Positions 33,831 through 44,394 of a DNA stretch of 64,000 nucleotides are shown piece after piece. The DNA is taken from positions 248,001-312,000 of the forward strand of contig JAHLKC010000015.1 of assembly GCA_025449115.1 (NCBI GenBank), read 5' to 3'. Below the pieces are notes generated by a model. That model was not told the DNA's origin, did no database searches, and was given only the letters and a program-made list of their open reading frames with translations. The position numbers were made by a program, and so were the translations under genes. The DNA is from Chytridium lagenaria (lineage: Eukaryota > Chytridiomycota > Chytridiomycetes > Chytridiales > Chytridiaceae). Every line of letters begins with the position of its first letter. The stretch's first letter is position 1.

Positions 33831-34924
33831 ATATATGGAATGACCGATTATTTTTTGGGCTGTAAACGTAGAAGAAATTTCTCTGTACCCATTTCTTGCA
33901 AACGTTTTAACAGTGATCGATTCTCCATACAGACAAATGTTAAAATATAGACATAATCGCATGCGACTCTCTCATGTACGCCGTCATTTTACGCATTTTC
34001 CCCATACCTTTGTTAGCACATTCTGTGTAACTGGTGTTGAGGTCTCCCACAACTGCATCTCCCCTATAGTGCTGGGCATGTGAAGCTCTGGAACATCCCG
34101 TGTGAGAATATGAGTGAAAGTCGTCGATGATGAAGCGGCAATCTTTAAAGAACTCAAACTCACGGAGCGTACAGTAGTCCGCTGTTTGACAATTGTTATC
34201 AGCAAGCGAGTATTTTGGGCAAACTTCAAATCTGGATGCAGTGAGCTAACGTAATTAAAAATGCAAAGCTTCATACCTGGTAAATAGTGTTGAGAAAACA
34301 TCATTAACACTCTCCATTGATGATAGCATGTGAAATCCTATGTAAAACCGATGCCGGCATAGAAACACCATAGCGCCAGCTGTCAAACTTTTGGCCTCCT
34401 TTTGACGCTCATAGTATTTTGCGCATCCCACTCCATCAAAATCTGTTGCGTTGGCGCGGGCCCGATTTTTACCTTGTTTTCTCTTCTTTCAATTGTGGGT
34501 ACCTTGGACGTTCTCGAACCTGAGGAATAAAGTAAAATTTCCTGTCTGGTTGGAAAAATTAAAGATTAAAACCACTAACTATATCTTTATCACCTTTAAA
34601 TGCTCATTCTTGTCTGGCTCCATTACGTTAACTTCATATGCCCTGTGCACATATCTTTCAGCATCATAATCACCCAACGGACAAAATTGATGAAGATTGG
34701 TTCCAGAGTCTGCCAATTTCCCTTAATCACAAGAGCATACAGAACCTCGCCAACAGATGGAACATATTTTTTGAAGTGCCTGTATCAAGTCCAGCTTCCC
34801 AGTCGTGTCTAAATCATCCCACGTTGTTATATCTTGCAGAAGATTTCTTCCACTGGGCAAGATCACCGTTACAACAGATTGTTCACATGCAATCTGAATC
34901 GACAAAATATATATCAGTGAAGAT

Positions 34925-35045
34925 CGTACAACTAAGTACGTTGCGGTACGCCATAGTATGGCAGACGACATAGCCGTACGGTACAATATGTACCGGTGCA
35001 CATGTGTACGCAACCGTACGCATGCGTACGCAACCGTACATGTGA
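34925..35045. repeat. CGTACG repeat inside the KDZ-like gene intron
   Basis: GTACGCAACCGTACGCATGC and related words packed into 120 bp, all within the intron spanning about 34904-35073. Related to the 33030-33830 array. Confidence 0.7.
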
Positions 35046-35298
35046 GTGGGAAGTGACCAAAAAAAAATATACTTACAACTTCAATGAGGCGACGGAAAGC
35101 GGTGCATTCAGCCTCTGCCAAGTGTGAGTCAGTGATCCACTTCATAAATTCAGGCCAAGATCCCCATTGCATTTTAAGTAAATTACTGATTTCTGGCGCC
35201 ATGCTCTCAATAATATTTGTAATTCCTTGAAGCATCTTCTTGCAATTTGCATGCCCATTGTTCTTCATGTATCTGACCTCCTCATTCAGGGGACTTAA

Positions 35299-35697
35299 TG
35301 TAGGGGCTACGGGGCTCAATTGTAATTACATGTAATGAATTAATAAAGAGAATTAATTATAAACAGTGATGGAGTCTCCAGCGGTGACAGGGAGCTAATT
35401 ACTACGAAACTTCCATGTATTAATCTTAACTACTTTTTGCAATACATGTAGAGGGTGGGGATTTACATCAGAACTCAGAACCCGTAAATCCCTCCAATTA
35501 CGTATCATAAACTAAACATAAAATAATAAAGTTTAGGGATTAACGCATCCTCAAATGGAATGAGGAGCTCAATAAAACTCATCAAAAACAAAACTTAAAA
35601 TAACGCGTAAATAAATAAAGTTTGTGGGAAAAATAACTTAGACAAAATAACGAATGTGGGTGAGTAAAACAAAATAGAAATATGAATAAACCCAACA
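35299..35697 (-). mobile_element. Solo LTR of copia family 1, in a KDZ exon
   Basis: 399 bp, TGTAGGGG...ACCCAACA as read on +, so in minus orientation. Flanked by CTTAA at 35294-35298 and 35698-35702. Closely similar to the LTRs at 38471, 40842 and 43893. Removing the LTR and one CTTAA rejoins an open KDZ reading frame. Confidence 0.93.
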
Positions 35698-37103
35698 CTT
35701 AAGTCGTTGGTATGTGTAGGAGGTCGTAGGTTCCTGGTCTGTTGATCTATACTGTATCCAATACTGATCCCATCACAAGCCACAAGTTCATAGCCTTATT
35801 CGGAGCAGAACGGACACTGAATATCCAGGACACCTGACTGACGGGAGAGATTTTGAAGCTTGCGATAGGCAAACCACGCCTAAATGCTGTTGATGTAAAC
35901 GGGGATTTGCAAGTTATAAATACAGCTGTAAAAATTCGGACACTGGGAGGATGTATATGTGGTTTCCCCAGCGCGAATTCATAGTAGCACGTCTCGCGTA
36001 ACTTGATAAACACTGAGAATGAAAATTCGGTGTTTGTCATGAGTTCTGTCATCATGTCCATCATACGATGACTGAACAAGGATGCGTTATTCTTGTTGAA
36101 GATTCCGATGGTACATAAATCCGGACCAATAAATCGCCGTTCGTTTCCAGGACACACAGGGCAGCAAGCGACCTCAATGACGTCAGAGCTAGCCGCAACA
36201 TCAGAGTACAAAATTCCTCGATGCCAAACTCTTGGGGAGGTACAATCTTCAAGTTTATATCCACATTGGCATTGGGCATCCGCCTCCAGACGAAACACTC
36301 GAAAAGGATTTTCCGTGCTTAAATCTCCAGCTCGAAATGTTCGGGGTGGCCAGTGGGTCTATTCGTCTTTTAGCATAACTGATGCAGGAGGTGGTATTGC
36401 TTTCCAAGATACGGAGAAATCAGTAGATTCATGCTTGACCGTCACAGAGTCGTCGAAAATCAGTGCATGACCGTCGTGTTAACAAAGAAGATCAAGATGA
36501 TAGCACCTTGCTTCCACAAAAACCTTCCCACCTTTGCTCTGTTTACCTTGACAGGAGATTGTAATTTTATTCCTGCTAATAAAGACTCTGACTATCTTCC
36601 ATTGAAACCCATGCGCAGTGCGGTTGTCCAAGACTGCGTAGATTTTAAATTTCCGATCCGCATGTAACATATGATATGGTAAATCATCTAAACAAATTAG
36701 TACAGGTATGCGACGGCAAACACAAACCCATGGGTTGAAATACGTAGTGTCTAACATTCGCTATAACATCACTATGAATACATGGTTCCAAAGCAGTAGT
36801 GCAATTGCACTCAATTCGTTCTAAATCCTCGCCAGGATTTATAATGTGAACAGTAAGAAACCTTGTTGTCTAAAATATTAACAAGGAAAGTAAAACCCCT
36901 AACATGTGTTATTTTTGTCTTTTCTGCGTGATAATCTTGAAGGATGTAAACGTTTAATGGACGCGGCAGCGAAACTATTTCATAATCATAAATCTGCTTG
37001 TTGTAACGATTTAACTCCTTGATCCGTGCTGCCTCATCACTTTGAAATATCAGTCAGAACCACCAGCAGACTATAAGTGCAGCAATTACAATCTGGCCCC
37101 CAA

Positions 37104-37730
37104 TTCCAGACATGCCCCAGGAATGCTTTATACTTCTTTTTGAAGCTCTGACGCGTGTTGTTGACGCGCTAATGTCCCATCACCATTGGTACGAGCAGCA
37201 GACCACTATTGGCCGTCGCGTTGGTCCTGTTTGTCAATAAGCCACGCCGTCGTTGTTTGAAGGATGGGAAGACGTGTTGGGCTCGCGGGAGCATTTCCAT
37301 TAGATTCCTGGACTTAGTTTACCTAGGAAACAGCACTTGATCTGGAGCAAACCCTTTTCACACACTTCCAGTTCATGCGTCCTCCGTTTCTTGTAACATC
37401 TACATTGTTCCAAAAAAAGGAGATTGGATTCTGCAAAGGGCCTTCCAGACGCGCCACAGGAATGCTTGATACGTCTTTTTGAAGCTCTGAGCGCGTGTTG
37501 TTGACGCGCTAATGTCCCATCACCATTGGTACGAGCAGCAGACCACTATTGGCCGTCGCGTTGGTCCTGTTTGTCAATAAGCCACGCCGTCGTTGTTTTA
37601 AGGATGGGACGACGTGTTGGGCTCGCGGGAGCATTTCCATTAGATTCCTGGACTTAGTTTATCTAGGAAACAGCACTTGATCTGGAGCAAGACCCTTTTG
37701 ATACACTTCAAGTTCATGCGTGCTCCCTTT
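37104..37730. repeat. 339-bp tandem duplication
   Basis: Copies start at 37104 and 37443 with TTCCAGAC and share GCGTGTTGTTGACGCGCTAA and the GGCCGTCGCGTTGGTCC block almost unchanged; the second copy ends near 37730. It lies in the KDZ-like gene region, probably between exons. Confidence 0.9.
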
Positions 37731-38470
37731 ATTCTTAGGCATAACCCTAAATAATGACAAGTTGTGAAGAACAAATGCGAGGTACAGAATAATATAGAAA
37801 CAAAAATCCTATTGCAACATTACATAAAGGGTATTATTGGATGAATGCAAATGCAAGGCACTTCTACATATATAGAAACAAAAATCTTTTGCAACAATAA
37901 AAAAGAGGATAAATGAAAGAATGCAAAAGCAACGGCATTATCATGCAAACATTTAACCATTTAAGGCTTTCACGCATATTTTTTTCCTTGTGGCCGCGGA
38001 AGTTTGCCGTGTGTTTGTTCCTTGATTAAAAGCCGAACACAACTCCTGACATCCAAGTATGTTAACTTACTACATAAAGAATAAAAAAAATTCTTACCGC
38101 CCAAAGTTCAGGTCGCGACATCTTCGAGTAATGAGGTATTGCGACCATTTTAGCGTAATGGTGCAAGACCTCGATGGGATCATTTACACCAATCTCGTTC
38201 GGACGCTTGGCCTTACTTGAGCTGTCTTTGGCAACGGGCTTAGTGGGAGATTGCTTTGGTTCTATTAAAATATAAGTTAGAAAATATTAAACCATGCGTA
38301 ATTTGCTTCTCACCGTTCTTTTTTGCTTCTCCTTTCTGATTCTTTATTCGCTGCTTTTTTGAGACAGCACTGAAAATAAAACAACAAGCACTTACTATTC
38401 GTTGTAAACGGGAATGAGTACCTTTGCCTTTTCCTCCTTTGGAAGCAGTTTTGCGTTTCTTGGAATTTGT

Positions 38471-38870
38471 TGTAGGGGTTACGGGGCTCAATTGTAATTA
38501 AATATAATGTATTAATAAAGAGAATTAAACTATAAGGAATGGTGACGGAATCTCCAGCGGTGACAGGAAGGTAATTATTACGAAACTTCCATATATAATG
38601 TTAACTACTTTTCGCAATATTTGTAGAGGGTGGGGATTTACATCAGAACTCATGACCCGTAAATCCCTCCAATTACGTATCATCAACTAAACATAAAATA
38701 ATAAAGTTAAGGGATTAACGCATCCTCAAATGGAATGAAGAGCTCAATAAAACTGATCAAATCAAAACTTAAAATAACGCGTAAATAAATAAAAATTGGG
38801 GAAAAATAACGTAGACAAAATAACGAATGTGGGTGAGTAAAACAAAATAGAAAGATGAATAAACCCAACA
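38471..38870 (-). repeat. Copia family 1, 3' LTR (minus orientation)
   Basis: 400 bp, TGTAGGGG at 38471 to CCCAACA at 38870. A polypurine tract (CTGAGGGGGAGAA on the minus strand, 38871-38883) abuts it, which fixes it as a 3' LTR. Inserted in the N-terminal exon of the KDZ-like gene. Confidence 0.9.
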
Positions 38871-40836
38871 TTCTCCCCCTCAGCTTTCTAACCTTGCAGT
38901 TATAATCAACCACTTTAACCATCCCCAACTTTGCTCGTAATTCTTCAAATTTCGTTCGAGGCAAGGCTTTCGTGAACAAGTCTGCTGGTTGCTCCTTCGT
39001 GTTCAAATACTACACGCGTTTTTTCTTCGCGTTAACTCTATCTCGTATGACGTGGAACCTTCTATCCACATGTCGCGAACTTTGCAATATTATCGGCGTG
39101 CTTGCGAGGGAATTTGTCGTAGTGTTGTCGCCGTAAATCACTAAAGGGTCATTAAACGTATAACCCAACCCCCCCAGAAGTTGGCTGACCCAAATTATAT
39201 GCGACGATGCTTCACTAAGTGAAACATATTCAGCCTCGGCAGTGGACTGAGTAGTCGTTGCTTGCTTTTTCGTTCCCCACACCACAGCTCCCCCGTTCAA
39301 CGTGATTACAAAACCACTCGTTGACTTCATGTCGTCCGGATCAGTTCCCATGTCGGCGTCTGCATATCCCACCAATTCCAGCTTGTCCTTTCGGGTATAC
39401 TGAATTCCCAACTTCTTTGTTTGCTGTAAGTATACACACGTTCGGTAAATCGCATCCCAATGCGCAGGGTAAGGGTTCTCTTGAAATCTAGCACTCATTC
39501 CGAGTGCGAATGCAATATCAGGTCTAGTACCAATCATCGCATGCATCAAGGATCCAGTGTACTGTCGGTGTCGGTATCCTTGATTCTTCTCGTTCGTTTT
39601 CGTTTTCTGCCCTTCCATGTTCTTCAGGAGTTTCTTCACGGCGTCCATTGGGGTATAGTGTAAAAGAGTTTTTGGTAATTCCAGCTTTTGACCCATCGTT
39701 TGACGTAGACTCCCTTCAAGGTAAGGTCCTTGCCGTTTCGCTTGTAGTAAAGACATGGATCCGCCACAGAGCGAGTAAACTTCTCCTCGTCGACTTGGAA
39801 CGTGTTCAAGTCGGTGTTGAAACACATGGGTGCTTGAACGAGTCTGTAGAGGCTCTTCATGCACATGCACACAAGTCTTCTTTCCCTTCAACGACGAATC
39901 CTTCTGGTTGTTCAATATAGATCTCATGATCTTTAAGCTTGCCATTAAAGAACGCGGTCTTGACGTCGTATTGTCGAATCTCCATGTTTTCTTGGCAAGC
40001 GACCGCAAGCATCACTCTCAGCGTCGCTTGCTTGATGACAGGTGCGAACTTCTCGTCATAGTCGATTCCTTGTTTTTGCGAATAACCTTTAGCGACAAAT
40101 CTAGCTTTGCGTTTGTCGAGATTTCCCAACTCATCTCGCTTTGTTTTGTACACCCATCCTGATTCAAAATCTTTCTCCCTTTAGGTCGGGAACCAACCTC
40201 CATGCGATGTATCTCTGCTGGAACACCACAATCTTCCCTTTTACACGATCATAGCGACATTGCCACCCAGGACATAACGAAAACTTGGAGCTCTCGTACC
40301 TCGGTAACGTCTCATGAACCGTTTTTCTGATCGGTCTAATTCCTCCTTGCTCGTTGACGCCTCTATGATATCATCTTCCCATCTCAACCAAACTCTTCAT
40401 TTCCTCCTCCATTGCTTCTTTGTAGGTCTTTGCTTTGTCGTCATCTTCTAACGCTGCGGTGTTTGCTGATGGTCTAACCGTCCAAAACTCTCCAGGCTTC
40501 TTCTTGTTCCGTGATGACCTTCGAAGGGATGTCTCGTATGGTTCATCCAGGTCTTCACGGAAGTTTGGAACTCTTCTTCCACCGGATCGACAAACAGAAG
40601 GTGAGTGAGGTTCCTCTCTTTCTTCATCTTCATCGTCGTCGCGATCGGGTGTATGATAACTAACATTATCATCTCATCTTCTGATTCTTCGTCGTTTACT
40701 GCCGTATCAACTTCACTACCACCAGAGCTTGACGAGTCTGTGGAGTAATCGGTAAGTCTAGGACGTTTTTCCACTCTTGAACCTCCCCTTCAAACTTTGA
40801 TTCTCCCTTCTCTGCTTCCCCGCCATTACTCCCTCG
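38871..40836 (-). pseudogene. Copia family 1 reverse transcriptase/RNase H, YVDD box deleted
   Basis: Pol C-terminal half, reading right to left: KEAMEEEMKSL (about 40400); KARFVAKGYSQKQGIDYDEK (40115-40055); RQYDVKTAFFNGKL and IYIEQPEGFVVEGKEDL (39990-39870); SLYRLVQAPMCFNTDL; then KRNGKDLTLKGVYV joined directly to KRWVKSWNYQKL near 39700; GSLMHAMIGTRPDIAFALGM (39560-39500); VGYADADMGTDPDDMKSTSG (39380-39330) and STAEAEYVSLSEAS (RNase H); NTKEQPADLFTKALPRTKFE near the 3' end. Comparison with the related fragment at 47529-47703 shows about 171 bp missing here, including the YVDD catalytic box. With that loss, plus one-base shifts, the RT cannot be active. Confidence 0.88.
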
Positions 40837-40841
40837 TTAAA

Positions 40842-41234
40842 TGTTGGGTTTTATTAATCTTTCTATTTTTTTTTTCTCACCCACATTCGTTATTTTGTCT
40901 ATGTTATTTTCCCCCGAACCTATTTGTTTACGCGTTATTTAAGTTTTTGAGTTGATCAGTTTATCGAGCTCTCATTCCATTTGAGGAAGCGTTAATCCCT
41001 TTAACCTTATTACTTATGTTTTATTTATGATACGTATTTGGAGGGATTTACGGGTCATGAGTTCTGTGTAAATCCCCACCCTCTACATGTATTGCGAAAA
41101 GTAGTTAGCATTAATATATGGAAGTTTCGTAGTCATTACCTCCCTGTCACGCTGGAGACTCCATCACTATTCTCTATAAATTAATTCTCTTTATTAATTA
41201 TAATTTAATTACAATTGAGCCCGTAACCCCTACA
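40842..41234 (+). mobile_element. Solo LTR of copia family 1, inside the minus-strand copia
   Basis: TGTTGGG...CCCCTACA, 393 bp, plus orientation, flanked by TTAAA at 40837-40841 and 41235-41239. It interrupts the copia integrase/RT junction on the other strand; removing it rejoins the minus-strand reading (SVIFN..GVMAGKQ). Confidence 0.93.
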
Positions 41235-41239
41235 TTAAA

Positions 41240-42354
41240 AATCACTGACTTGCTTCTAACCAACTTATTTGTTTGCAAATCCCAAAGGCGATAGCCCAGC
41301 GGCTCATACCCAACGAGAGCACATCGTCGTGCACCAAAATCTCCCTTCTTTCGTTGTTGCTTGGGTATCAAGACGAGCGCCAGGCAACCCCATCCACGAA
41401 GTCTTGACAAGTCAGGTTTCACTCCAGCGAATCTCTCAAGCGGTGTTGCATCTGTTCGTTCGTTCGGGTTGGTGATCGGTTAATGAGGTAAGCTGCAGCC
41501 ATCACTGCTTCACCCCAAAAACGCGTTTCGAGTTTTGATGAGCTTAACATGCTTTTAGACCTCTCGTTCAAGGTCCTGTTCATCCGTTCAGCAACACCGT
41601 TCTGTTGCGGTGTGTACGGCATGGTGAAGGTAAGTCGAATCCCATGCTCTAAACACCAATTCCTTCATTTGTTTGTTGTTGAATTCGCCGCCGTTGTCTG
41701 CCACGATTTCAATAAGCTTCCTTTTGATTTCTTCTCGGCTTCTTCTTTAAAACTTTTGATGTACTTGAACGACTCATTCTTCTTCTTGCACAGGTAAACG
41801 GTAACGTAGTTTGTTGCGCTGTTGACGATGGTAAGGAAGTAACGTGCTCCACCATTTGACCGGTCTTCATAGGTCCTACGATATCGACATGGATTTTCTC
41901 GAGAGGGTCCTTGGCTTCAACTCGTCGGTTTGTCAGGAAATGATGTCCTTGTCATTTTCCCATCAACACAACCCTCACAAAGGTAAGTGTCTTCTTCATT
42001 CGTCATGTTGACCCCCTTCGCTACCTTCATTAACTTCTTCACTCCCTTCTTTCCTAGATGACCCATCCGCAAGTGCCATTAGGTGCGGTGTCAGAGGCTT
42101 CTCGGCCTTTGCTGAGGCGGTACTTGGCTTGAATTCGATGACTTGATCAAGGTAAATGAGGTTCTCTTTGCTGCTGTAGGTGAACGTTGCAAGTGCTTGC
42201 GCTGACGGTTCTTTCTTTGGTTTAAGGTTGTATCCGTCGTCCTTCGGAAAGATGTCAAGGTCCTTCTTTCTCGCCATCCCAAGCGAGATCAGGTTCCATC
42301 CGATGTTTGGTATGTATAAGACGTTCTTGAGTATTGGTTCTTCCGCCATTTCTA
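41240..42354 (-). pseudogene. Copia family 1 integrase region
   Basis: Reads right to left. LKNVLYIPNIGWNLISLG (42325-42270) is the end of the protease/start of the GAG-pre-integrase part, followed by SSKENLIYLDQV. The integrase core follows with PYTPQQNGVAERMNRTLNER (41620-41560, around the catalytic Glu), RFWGEAVMAAAYLINRSPTR and RLRGWGCLALV with RRCALVGYEPLGYRLWD, the C-terminal part. Several one-base shifts break it. At about 42355 the copia sequence stops and plus-strand sequence of a different copia family begins; its natural upstream continuation is found, inverted, ending at about 45552. Confidence 0.85.
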
Positions 42355-42360
42355 ATCTTC

Positions 42361-43892
42361 ACTTCACAACCCAACCGCAACGCCCTCACGCGCAAGCTAA
42401 CGCGTCTCAGAATGAAGGAGGACGCGTCTTTACGCGTATTCGTTGCAGAACTTTCGACAATGGTCAACCAACTCAAGGCAGCCGGCGAGGCTGTCTCCAA
42501 CGAGCAACACATGCTCACCTGCTCACCAAACTCCCGGAAGCTTACGACGTCGCGGTCGCCAACATTGAAACGGACGACAAAGCGGTCAAGGACTACAACC
42601 TGGTCGTTGCCAGGCTTCTCGACTGTGAAGAGAAGATCAAGGACCGCGTGGAGGCATCGGAGGAAGCGGAGGCCTTCTTCTCGACAAGAGCGCGTAAGGG
42701 GAAGAAACCAGCAGGAAAGGACGCTCGAAAGGTGGAGATAAAAGGTCAGTGACTTGTTTTAAGTGCAAGAAGATAGGACACTATGCGAACAAGTGTCGCT
42801 CTGGGAAGAAGAAGGACTCGGGGGAGTCGAGTGATGATACCTCAGAGAACGAGAGAGATGGTGGTGGTAGGAACCGTCATCGTGGGAAGTGGTGGAAGAA
42901 GCGCGCCTCGGACAAGAAGAAGTCTGCAAACACGGCGCGTGCGAGTCCAATTGCTTTATGGCTATTGTGCGTCAGGTTGACGCGGAGGCTGGGGAAGCCT
43001 TGTCGGTTAAGCTGGGAAGCGGGATACCGATGGATTTGGACTCTGGAGCCACTCACCATATGACCTTCTCGAAGGAAGGTTTGCGGGGTTACCGCGCCGC
43101 GAGCAGCCGCGTAAAAACTGCAGAGCACGGCGAAGGAATACGCGTGGAGGAGTAGGAGATTTAACCCTCAGCATCAAGGTCGGGAAGGCCACGCAAACGA
43201 TCACGCTCAAGAACGTACTCTATGTGCCGGAGCTCACGCGTAATCTCATCTCCCTGGGTGCAGCAGTCGCGTGGCGTTGTTTTGGAGTCATCCAGCGGCA
43301 AGTATCGCCTCAGACACGTCGGATCGAACGACGTGACGGCAGAGTTCAAGGTTGAGGACAACCTATTTTATCTGGTGCAGCCAGACACCGCAGCAAACAC
43401 CACGATGGGTGTGAAAAGCCAGTCGCTCAACAGCGCGCAGATTTGGCATCGACGGATGGGTCACATCTCGATGAAGGCGGTGAAGAAGCTTGAAAAATCG
43501 GCAACGGGTGTACGCATCACGTTGTATAACGACGACGACGACGTGCTGTGCAAGGGATGCATTGAGGGGAAGCTTACGCGCTCCTCTCACCAGAGTTGAG
43601 AAGGACTACAAAGTCTGGAACGCGTTCACGTGGATTTGGCGGGACCCATGAAGCGGAAGAGCTTGGGAGGGTCGCGTTACTTCATGGTGGTTGTGGACGC
43701 GTCAACGGGTTACTGCAACACGTACATGCTCAAGGAAAAGAAGCAAGCGGTTCAGTACATCAAGCAGTACAAGAGAGAGGCCGAGGCACTCACAGGTCGA
43801 CGGATTGACGCGTTGAGATACTCGGAAAGGAACCCTGAGGAGATGGAACGACTTCGAGAAAAGCCGCATCTCCTGGAGATTGTGCAGATAAC
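42361..43892 (+). pseudogene. Copia family 2 fragment: gag C-terminus to integrase
   Basis: Starts in mid-gag (NRNALTRKLTRLRMKEDASL) and continues through TKLPEAYDVAVANIETDDKA, a zinc knuckle CFKCKKIGHYANKC (42751), a protease site (DSGATHHMTFSKEG, 43035-43080), GAG-pre-integrase IWHRRMGHISMKAVKKLEK (43441), KGCIEGKLTRSSH and integrase VHVDLAGPMKRKSLGGSRYF (43626). It ends at VADN, where a family 1 LTR begins at 43893. Nearly identical to 50090-51305, but with extra one-base gaps (for example near 43008, 43028 and 43155). Both ends are abrupt; see the inversion finding for the probable origin of the left end. Confidence 0.88.
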
Positions 43893-44278
43893 TGTTGGGT
43901 TTATTCATCTTTCTATTTTGTTTTACTCACCCACATTCGTTATTTTGTCTAAGTTATTTTTCCCCAACTTTATTTTTTACGCGTTATTTTAAGTTTTGAG
44001 TTGATCAGTTTATTGAGCTCCTCATTCCATTTGAGGATGCGTTAATCCCTAACTTATTATTTATGTTTAGTTTATGATACGTAATTGGAGGGATTTACGG
44101 GTCATGAGTTCTGGTGTAAATCCCCACCTCTACATGTATTGCGAAAAGTAGTTAACATTAATACATGGAAGTTTTGTAGTAATTACTCCCTGTCACCGCT
44201 GGAGACTCCATCACCATTTTATAGTTAATTCTCTCTATTTATTATATTTAATTACAATTGAGCCCCGTAACCCCTACA
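43893..44278 (+). repeat. Copia family 1, 5' LTR (plus orientation)
   Basis: 386 bp TGTTGGG...CCCCTACA, followed at once by the primer-site-like TGGTAGCACTT (44281) and then gag, so it is a 5' LTR. The same primer word follows the family 2 LTR at 49756. Confidence 0.9.
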
Positions 44279-44280
44279 AG

Positions 44281-44291
44281 TGGTAGCACTT
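44281..44291 (+). promoter_or_regulatory. Copia primer-binding site
   Basis: TGGTAGCACTT just after the 5' LTR. The same word stands after the family 2 LTR (49757) and, inverted, at 45891-45900. Confidence 0.6.
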
Positions 44292-44394
44292 CACCTGGTT
44301 GGAAGGAGGAGTGAATCGATCCATTTGAGGGCCGAAGAGTAAAAGAGAAAAGAGCGATCATCCCAAGAAAGAAAGAAGCTGTCAACACGAGAAG

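Larger units (their letters stand above)
33850..38470 (-). pseudogene. KDZ/CxC-type (HMGXB3-like) transposase-related gene, split by LTR insertions
   Basis: Multi-exon gene on the minus strand. In protein order: basic N-terminus (NSKKRKTASKGGKGK, 38460-38420; VNDPIEVLHHYAKM near 38190); a SWIM-type Cys/His cluster (ECNCTTALEPCIH, near 36810); a Cys cluster (CQCGYKLEDC and CCPVCPGNERRFIGPDLC, 36270-36115) with NKNNASLFSHRM; EVRYMKNNGHANCKKMLQGI (35280-35220); an intron 35073-34904 filled with CGTACG repeats; AGAMVFLCRHRFYIGFHML (34390-34330); then NNCQTADYC, FFKDCRFIIDDFHSYSHTGC and TECANKGMGKMRKMTAYM (34200-33975). This is the order of KDZ transposases and HMGXB3-like proteins with CxC5/CxC6 clusters. 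A solo LTR splits one exon (35299-35697) and a copia LTR cuts the N-terminus at 38471. Numerous frame shifts. Confidence 0.7.

Noticed and set aside
33030..35045. CRISPR-like array
   Set aside because: Repeats are palindromic words with no constant repeat/spacer spacing, in a eukaryotic genome.
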